Program-made: the position numbers and the translations under genes
In this document: positions 1-5,085 of the stretch, in pieces
How positions within the stretch are numbered: the first letter of the stretch is position 1
How the letters are laid out: each line of letters begins with the position of its first letter
NCBI GenBank assembly: GCA_964549745.1
Contig: CAZJWP010000131.1
Span: 1-5,085 of the forward strand
Reading direction: 5' to 3'
DNA from: J089 sp964549745
Lineage (GTDB): Bacteria > Fidelibacterota > Marinisomatia > Marinisomatales > J089
Length of the DNA stretch: 5,085 nt
The notes under the pieces: model-generated
The model's input: only the letters and a program-made list of their open reading frames with translations
Told to the model about the DNA's origin: nothing
Database searches by the model: none

Positions 1-116
1 CACTCCACGACTCCAATTTCCAACCTTCCTCACCTTCTGCTTTAATCCTAAAAATAACTTTAGCTACATTAGCAGTCGTTAAAACAACCATTTCCACAAA
101 TAATCACCGATTTCCT

Positions 117-1373
117 ATGCTTCCACATCCACTGATTCATTTGATCCGAAACACAGCTCTACTGGAGGATTTGGCCCTTACTTACGGCACACCGCTCTAC
201 GTTTATGTCGATGATCAACTCCGGAAGAATCTCCTCGCACTGAACAATGCTTTTGCGGAGCACATGCGTTCTTACCACATTTGCTACGCTATTAAAGCAA
301 ACAGCAACCCAAATCTCCTTTCGCGGATGCGATATCATCTGCCGGATCTGGGCGGCGATTGCTCAAGCCCCGGCGAAATAGAAGCAGCAAGACGAGCTGG
401 AATTAAGGGAAACGAATGTATCTACACCGGAAATTACGAAGCGCCGGAGGATTTGAAAGCCGCCTTTGATTCCGGAGCTCATATTAACCTGGATGACATC
501 ACTTCTCTCGATCGACTGAAGCCTTTTGGAATCCCGAAGGAGCTTTCATTTCGGTTGAATCCGGGATTCGGACGTGGATCATTTGCACAGATTGTTACGG
601 CCGGTGAAAAAGCCAAATTCGGAGTCCCGGTCAATGATATTGCCAGGGCTTATCAGAATGCCAAAGAACTGGGTGTTAAGGAATTTGGACTTCAATGTAT
701 GACCGGCTCCGGGAATCTGGATCCGGATTACTTCGATTCACTTCTGCAGGTTATCCTGGACCAGATTGATAAACTCCATCAGGAATTGGATATCCAATTC
801 AACTTTATTTCCATCGGCGGCGGATTTGGGATACCGTACCAGGACGACCAAACACCGCTGAATATTAATGCACTTTTCCAGAAACTTGGCAAACGCATGG
901 ACACCTATTTTAAACGGTCCAAAATGAAACGCCCTGAATTCTGGATCGAACCCGGGAAATCGATTGTGGGAAATACTGGCATACTCATCACTCGCATAAC
1001 CGGTCTGAAATCGAGCTACCGGAATTTCATCGGAACCGATGCGGGAATGGAGACTCTCATGCGGCCGGCATTATACGATGCCTATCACCGGATTTATAAA
1101 GTTGGAGAACCGGACGCTGAAACCGTTGGCAATGTGGACATTACCGGACGGATTTGTGAAAACACGGATAGACTGGCGGTAAACAGACCATTCCCAAAAG
1201 TAGCAACCGGTGATTTATTAGCCATCATGGATGTTGGCGCTTATGGCTTTTCCATGGCGCATCAATTCAATACGCGGCCCCGTCCGGCAGAAATATTGTT
1301 AGTAGGCGATCAACCACAACTTATTCGCCGAAAAGAAACCATTGATGATATCTTTCAAAACACACGTCTTTAA
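117..1373 (+). CDS. lysA: Diaminopimelate decarboxylase-like fold-III PLP enzyme
   Basis: This is a 418-residue PLP-dependent decarboxylase with an alanine-racemase-like barrel followed by a beta domain. The family reaction is meso-diaminopimelate to L-lysine plus CO2, in the cytoplasm. Visible motifs in order are YGTPLYVY (23-30), YAIKANSN with the predicted Schiff-base lysine K60, KFGV (167-170), MTGS (195-198), the phosphate loop GGGFGIPY (234-241), EPGK (278-281), DAGM and RPALYDAYH (308-324), the cross-dimer CEN motif (347-349), GAYG (374-377), RPRPAE (387-392) and LIRRKET (402-408). Length and motif order fit LysA. Two positions differ from textbook LysA/ornithine decarboxylase: M195 replaces the usual PLP-stacking His and K281 replaces the Arg of EPGR. 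A related fold-III decarboxylase with another substrate is therefore possible. The frame is open back to the window edge, but ATG 117 is the first usual start codon and gives a normal N terminus. No Shine-Dalgarno is visible. The 3' end overlaps the next gene by 29 bp. Confidence 0.85.
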   Translation: MLPHPLIHLIRNTALLEDLALTYGTPLYVYVDDQLRKNLLALNNAFAEHMRSYHICYAIKANSNPNLLSRMRYHLPDLGGDCSSPGEIEAARRAGIKGNECIYTGNYEAPEDLKAAFDSGAHINLDDITSLDRLKPFGIPKELSFRLNPGFGRGSFAQIVTAGEKAKFGVPVNDIARAYQNAKELGVKEFGLQCMTGSGNLDPDYFDSLLQVILDQIDKLHQELDIQFNFISIGGGFGIPYQDDQTPLNINALFQKLGKRMDTYFKRSKMKRPEFWIEPGKSIVGNTGILITRITGLKSSYRNFIGTDAGMETLMRPALYDAYHRIYKVGEPDAETVGNVDITGRICENTDRLAVNRPFPKVATGDLLAIMDVGAYGFSMAHQFNTRPRPAEILLVGDQPQLIRRKETIDDIFQNTRL

Positions 1374-3783
1374 CCTGCTTCTTCTCCTGATTTCGGTTGG
1401 CTTGGGACAGCAACACCCGGGCATTCATCAGCGACAGGCCGAGTATTATCGTACTCATTATGTTATACCTGCCGCAAAACCGGATACGACTCCAATCATT
1501 CCTCTTCAGCCGAGAATGGTCACGCCCAACAAAACAATCTTTGGGTATCACCCATACTGGGAAGGCACAGCCTGGCAGGATTACAATTTCGATCTGCTCA
1601 CAACCATTGCCTATTTCAGCGCCGATGTGACAACATCCGGTTTGCTAAGTAACCTCCATGGTTGGCCGAATACGGGATTAATTAATACGGCTCACAGTCA
1701 TGGTGTCAAAGTCGTGCTTGTGGCCACTTTATTCGGTTCTTCTTCTCTTTCCACCCTGCTATCCTCCGCATCAAACCGAAAACGACTGATCAATAATTTA
1801 TTGAACGAAGTCCAATCCGCTAATGGCGACGGCGTCAACATTGATTTTGAGATTATGCCATCCTCCCAGAAAAACAATATGGTCCAATTTATCACCGCCT
1901 TAGTGGATACCTTTCACACCCACATTCCAGGTTCAGAGGTAACGCTTGCCATGCCGGCAGTGGATTGGAGTAATGCCTGGGATTATAATGCCTTGGCTTC
2001 CATTTCGGATGGACTGTTTATCATGGGGTACGATTATTATTACGGTGGAAGCTCAACGTCCGGACCCGTTTCTCCCTTAACAGGCGGAGGCTACAATGTG
2101 ACTACCACAGTGAATGATTACCTTTCCAAAACCGGGAATCAGGCTTCCAAAATCATTTTAGGAATTCCATATTATGGAATACAGTGGCCTACCTCAAGTT
2201 CTTCTGCTCATGCAACAACGACTGGAAGTGGATCGGCTGTAATCTACAGCACGGCTGTCACCCGGGCCCAAACGTATGGCCGGCTTTGGGACAATACCAG
2301 CCAGACACCCTGGTACGCCTTTAATAACGGGCATTGGAACCAGGGTTGGTACGATGACAGCGAATCATTGGGACTAAAGTACAACCTTGCACTTGACCGA
2401 AACCTTCAGGGTGTGGGTATGTGGGCTCTTGGATACGATCAGGGACACCAGGAGCTTTGGAATTTATTGGCGACTACTTTCGGAGATGAAATCCCGCCAT
2501 CGCCGGTTGTCAATGAAGCTGTTTTACAATCTGATGGCGTAGTTCGTTGTGTGTATTCCGGAGGCGATAATGCGGACTCCTATTCGGTCGTCCGGTACGA
2601 TGAATCCCGCAACGAATTGGATACGGTTGGGCCGTTTACCGGGAATCCATTTGCCATTGCCGGCCTGCCGATGGACGAACCTTCCTGGATTCGTATTAAA
2701 TCTGAGAATAACAATGGAACTCGAATGTCCACCGATTACCTGGCGATCATGCCGGCTGCAAATACGGCAGATGTACTGCTCGTACAGGGATTTGATCGAA
2801 CTTCGGGAACGACGAACCATCATGATTCGGCCATCCGCCACGGAAAAGCACTTGCCGCCTTGGGTTGGACATTTGACTCGGCAACCAATGAAGCTGTGGA
2901 TTCCGGATTTGTGGATTTGAACGAATATCCAATGGTAGACTGGATTTTGGGGAAAGAGGGTACGGTAAACTCGTCATTTACGCTGACCGAACAAAACCTG
3001 ATATCAACGTATCTTGAGAGTGGCGGAAAATTGCTGGTGACCGGCTCAGAGATAGGCTATGATTTGGTTGCCCACGGTTCGGCAGATGACCAGACATTTT
3101 ATACAGACTACCTGAAGGCAGAGTATATATCGGATGCAGCCGGCGGCCCTCAGGAGGTTTATGAGTTTAGCGGCACGGGTATTTTACAAACTCTGGGCAC
3201 TGTTCATTATGACAATGGATCTCATGGTTCCCACGATGTGAACTATCCGGACGGGATTCTCCCTGTTGGCGGCGCCGAAATTTGTGCCACTTATCCTGGT
3301 GTAGATACGGATACCCAGGGTGCGGCCGGTATCTCGTATTCCGGGAAATTCGGATCCTCCGATAAAAAAGGTGCGCTGGTATATCTGGCAGTGGGTTTCG
3401 AAACCTTTTATCCTGCAAGCACCCGGGACAGTCTGATGTACCATATTGTCGATTTCCTGAATCCGGAACCGGTGAATGGATCTGATTCGACCGAAATAAA
3501 CGACCCCTTAGCCATTACCAAGATATTTCCCAACCCACTCTATACATATAAAGCCAATGCAATTATTTTTCAGCTTAAGATGGACAGCACATTAACTCCT
3601 TCTTTAAGCGTTTATAATATTTTAGGACAGAAGATAACAGAAACTCAAATTGAACCTACGGACGTGGAACACGTCTGGTCTCCCATTGATGACCGCGGTC
3701 GAACTGTGCCGTCAGGTGTGTATTTTGCAGTCCTTCGGGATGGGGATTTCAGCGCCAGGAAAAAATTCACGGTGATCCGTTAA
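1345..3783 (+). CDS. Secreted multidomain GH18 glycoside hydrolase with T9SS sorting domain
   Basis: This 812-residue exported enzyme is probably active on a GlcNAc-containing polymer such as chitin or peptidoglycan. Residues 1-21 form a signal peptide with K5 and a Leu-rich core, with likely cleavage near GLG/QQ. The GH18 barrel spans about 64-380: it has FGYHPYW (66-72), the catalytic motif DGVNIDFE (162-169, predicted acid E169), MGYD (227-230), ILGIPYYG (271-278) and GVGMWALGYD (356-365, conserved Trp). The second Asp of DxxDxDxE is Asn165, which the family tolerates. A fibronectin-III-like stretch (about 385-470) follows, then an alpha/beta domain (about 474-708) resembling the 'VLxVxGFDR' domains of FCB proteins often named xanthan lyase. 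Residues about 720-812 form a T9SS type A sorting domain (FPNP, SVYNILGQ, VPSGVYFA, KKFTVIR), implying export across the outer membrane. ATG 1345 is preferred over the adjacent in-frame TTG at 1342, though either keeps the signal peptide. Exact substrate is unknown; barrel motifs recall the SleL/YaaH-type glucosaminidases more than classical chitinases. Confidence 0.88.
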   Translation: MISFKTHVFNLLLLLISVGLGQQHPGIHQRQAEYYRTHYVIPAAKPDTTPIIPLQPRMVTPNKTIFGYHPYWEGTAWQDYNFDLLTTIAYFSADVTTSGLLSNLHGWPNTGLINTAHSHGVKVVLVATLFGSSSLSTLLSSASNRKRLINNLLNEVQSANGDGVNIDFEIMPSSQKNNMVQFITALVDTFHTHIPGSEVTLAMPAVDWSNAWDYNALASISDGLFIMGYDYYYGGSSTSGPVSPLTGGGYNVTTTVNDYLSKTGNQASKIILGIPYYGIQWPTSSSSAHATTTGSGSAVIYSTAVTRAQTYGRLWDNTSQTPWYAFNNGHWNQGWYDDSESLGLKYNLALDRNLQGVGMWALGYDQGHQELWNLLATTFGDEIPPSPVVNEAVLQSDGVVRCVYSGGDNADSYSVVRYDESRNELDTVGPFTGNPFAIAGLPMDEPSWIRIKSENNNGTRMSTDYLAIMPAANTADVLLVQGFDRTSGTTNHHDSAIRHGKALAALGWTFDSATNEAVDSGFVDLNEYPMVDWILGKEGTVNSSFTLTEQNLISTYLESGGKLLVTGSEIGYDLVAHGSADDQTFYTDYLKAEYISDAAGGPQEVYEFSGTGILQTLGTVHYDNGSHGSHDVNYPDGILPVGGAEICATYPGVDTDTQGAAGISYSGKFGSSDKKGALVYLAVGFETFYPASTRDSLMYHIVDFLNPEPVNGSDSTEINDPLAITKIFPNPLYTYKANAIIFQLKMDSTLTPSLSVYNILGQKITETQIEPTDVEHVWSPIDDRGRTVPSGVYFAVLRDGDFSARKKFTVIR
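1405..1449 (+). other. Signal-peptide-boundary motif, copy in GH18 protein
   Basis: Codons 21-35 encode GQQHPGIHQRQAEYY, just at or after the predicted signal peptide cleavage site and about 30 residues before the GH18 barrel. It matches the equivalent position of the NamZ-type protein at 11 of 15 residues. Its function is unknown; it could be a processing, sorting or interaction segment. Confidence 0.6.
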
Positions 3784-3787
3784 TTTG
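3771..3787 (+). promoter_or_regulatory. Translation-coupling junction between GH18 gene and TTG start
   Basis: The GH18 stop TAA (3781-3783) is followed after one base by the TTG start at 3785. GGTGATCC at 3771-3778 would pair with the GGATCACC part of a typical 16S rRNA 3' end, but it is not the core GGAGG, and it lies inside the codons for the last GH18 residues. Ribosome re-initiation is a more likely entry route than a strong independent binding site. Confidence 0.3.
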
Positions 3788-5085
3788 ATCAGACCTATAA
3801 AGCCCGCCGCTTTTATTTTTGTTTTCGGCCTGCTTTTTGGTCAGGCTCATCCGTCGATCCATCAACTTCAGGCGGAGGAATACGCGAAAAAACCAGTGCC
3901 GCCCGGCGATATGCAAAAAGTTCGTCTGGGTCTGGAAGTCCTCCTGGCTGACTCAATACATCTGATCCGGGGAAAATCCATTGCATTGGTAACGAACCAA
4001 ACAGGAAAGGATCATGACGGTCGTCCAAACTATGAACTTTTAATGGAGCAATCCGATGTTCGCCTGAAAGTGATCTTTTCACCGGAACATGGATTATTTG
4101 GTACTGCAGCCGCAGGCGAAAAGGTGGAGAAACAGGAACATCGTAATACACTGCCTCCGGTAATCAGTTTATACGGAAAAGTTCGCAAACCCACACCCGG
4201 GATGCTCGAAGGTGTGGATGTTATTCTTTACGATATCCAGGACATTGGCGCCAGATTTTATACCTACATTTCTACCCTCGGACTTGTGATGGAAGCCGCC
4301 GGAGAGCAGGGGATTCCGGTGCTTGTACTGGATCGGCCAAACCCACTCACCGGTATTCATGTGGACGGCCCCGTTCTAAAGCAGGGATTTGAATCTTTCG
4401 TAGGCGCCTACCCGATCCCTGTTCAATATGGCCTGACTGTTGGCGAATTGGCAACTCTCATGGTTGCGCAACAAATGATTTCTCCGGTTCCGGAATTGAA
4501 GGTCGTTCCCATGCAAAACTGGGATCGATCCCGGTGGCTGGATGAAACCGATAGTCCATGGACGGCGCCTTCACCCAATATGCCTGACCTGGAAACAGCC
4601 GCTCTATATCCGGGATTGTGCTTATTCGAAGGAACAAACGTGAGTGAAGGCCGGGGAACGGACCACCCGTTCAAATGGATTGGGGCACCCTGGATAAATG
4701 GCAAACTTTGGGCACAGAAACTCATGAACAGGGAATTACCCGGACTCACTTTCAGTCCCTTATCATTCACGCCGGTGGACATGCCGGGAAAAGCAATGAA
4801 TCCAAAATACGAGAGTCAGGTTTGTCAAGGTGTTGAATTATGGGTGACCGACCGCAATTCCTTTCAAGCCGTGAATACAGCGGTAGTGATGCTGGAAACG
4901 TTGCGTGAATTGTATCCCACTGAATTTGAGGTCAGAGCGAACTGGATAGATAAACTCTGGGGTAGTGATGAATTGAGCCGGTACCTGACTTCACCGGACT
5001 CGGTGATGCGGCCGGAGTGGAAAACTGAAGACCGGAAGTTCCAGCGGGAATGCAAGTCGTTTTGGTTGTATACAAACACATCGCA
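3785..5085 (+). CDS. namZ: Exo-beta-N-acetylmuramidase NamZ family (DUF1343), 3' end cut by window
   Basis: The frame is open for 433 codons to the window edge without a stop. NamZ (GH171) releases N-acetylmuramic acid from non-reducing ends of peptidoglycan fragments, outside the cytoplasm. Diagnostic DUF1343 motifs are LVTNQTG (68-74), FSPEHG (98-103), YDIQDIGARFYTYI (149-162), LDRPNPLTG (182-190), SFVGAYPIP (204-212), LTVGELA (217-223), PSPNMP (262-267), YPGLCLFEGTNVSEGRGT (275-292), GAPWI (300-304) and VTDRNSF (354-360). The final FWLYTN resembles the family's C-terminal end, so few catalytic-domain residues should be missing; a further C-terminal domain cannot be excluded. The upstream in-frame stop is at 3773-3775, so TTG 3785 is the first plausible start. 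It yields a signal peptide (R3, K6, then a hydrophobic AAFIFVFGLLFG core). The first ATG, at 3911, would remove this and still lie before the domain. The start follows the GH18 stop by one base, suggesting translational coupling. No lipobox cysteine is seen. Confidence 0.9.
   Translation, partial: MIRPIKPAAFIFVFGLLFGQAHPSIHQLQAEEYAKKPVPPGDMQKVRLGLEVLLADSIHLIRGKSIALVTNQTGKDHDGRPNYELLMEQSDVRLKVIFSPEHGLFGTAAAGEKVEKQEHRNTLPPVISLYGKVRKPTPGMLEGVDVILYDIQDIGARFYTYISTLGLVMEAAGEQGIPVLVLDRPNPLTGIHVDGPVLKQGFESFVGAYPIPVQYGLTVGELATLMVAQQMISPVPELKVVPMQNWDRSRWLDETDSPWTAPSPNMPDLETAALYPGLCLFEGTNVSEGRGTDHPFKWIGAPWINGKLWAQKLMNRELPGLTFSPLSFTPVDMPGKAMNPKYESQVCQGVELWVTDRNSFQAVNTAVVMLETLRELYPTEFEVRANWIDKLWGSDELSRYLTSPDSVMRPEWKTEDRKFQRECKSFWLYTNTS
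3839..3883 (+). other. Signal-peptide-boundary motif, copy in NamZ-type protein
   Basis: Codons 19-33, counted from the TTG at 3785, encode GQAHPSIHQLQAEEY. This matches the GH18 copy as G-Q-x-H-P-x-I-H-Q-x-Q-A-E-x-Y. Many codons differ between the copies at the nucleotide level while encoding the same residue, which suggests protein-level conservation and not a recent DNA duplication. The match also supports the TTG start, because the ATG at 3911 would exclude it. Confidence 0.6.

Noticed and set aside
55..62. TAACTTTA, resembling the Bacteroidota -7 element TAnnTTTG.
   Set aside because: The last base does not match and no convincing TTG-type upstream element was found at the usual distance, so a promoter cannot be claimed.
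1..97. Minus-strand open frame from GTG 97 (or ATG 91) running off the left edge, about 30 codons, as a divergent gene start.
   Set aside because: The translation looks protein-like, but 30 open codons are expected by chance fairly often, no family is recognisable, no ribosome binding site is seen and only about 20 bases would separate it from the decarboxylase start.
2524..2920. Overlapping open frames on both strands inside the GH18 gene (2524-2841 minus and 2549-2920 plus).
   Set aside because: Both fall within the uninterrupted GH18 protein, between the barrel and the alpha/beta domain, and have no domain features.
3781..3850. Possible terminator between the GH18 and NamZ-type genes, because of T-rich runs.
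   Set aside because: The T-rich tracts encode the hydrophobic signal peptide core and no GC-rich stem precedes them.
3911..3913. ATG as the start of the NamZ-type gene.
   Set aside because: It would drop the signal peptide and the segment shared with the GH18 protein, leaving a 127-base gap in an otherwise tightly packed operon.
3813..4151. Antisense open frame of 112 codons within the NamZ-type gene.
   Set aside because: It lies opposite a clear DUF1343 coding frame and its translation shows no recognisable motif; it is a shadow. The same applies to the antisense frame at 4423-4782.

Overview
The window holds three tightly packed plus-strand genes that look like one operon: a fold-III PLP-dependent decarboxylase of the diaminopimelate decarboxylase (LysA) type (117-1373), a large secreted multidomain GH18 glycoside hydrolase (1345-3783), and a secreted DUF1343/NamZ-type exo-N-acetylmuramidase that runs off the right edge (3785-5085, near its expected end). 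No RNA gene, mobile element, CRISPR array or clear terminator was seen. Bases 1-116 hold no recognised gene.

The organism is probably a member of the FCB superphylum (Bacteroidota, Ignavibacteria, Calditrichota, Marinimicrobia or a relative). The GH18 protein ends in a typical type IX secretion system (T9SS) type A sorting domain, the genes lack canonical Shine-Dalgarno sequences, and base composition is moderate by eye. The sequence does not fix the phylum.

The first two genes overlap by 29 bp, and the second and third are separated by one base, so co-translation or coupling is likely. All start choices rest on protein content, not ribosome binding sites. The third gene needs a TTG start to keep its signal peptide.

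Functionally, a GH18 enzyme that could cut N-acetylglucosaminyl linkages, a NamZ-type enzyme that removes N-acetylmuramic acid from non-reducing ends, and an enzyme that may decarboxylate the peptidoglycan amino acid meso-DAP suggest a cell-wall turnover or scavenging set. This is an inference from context. The most unusual observation is a short motif, G-Q-x-H-P-x-I-H-Q-x-Q-A-E-x-Y, placed right at the signal-peptide boundary of both secreted enzymes although their catalytic domains are unrelated.
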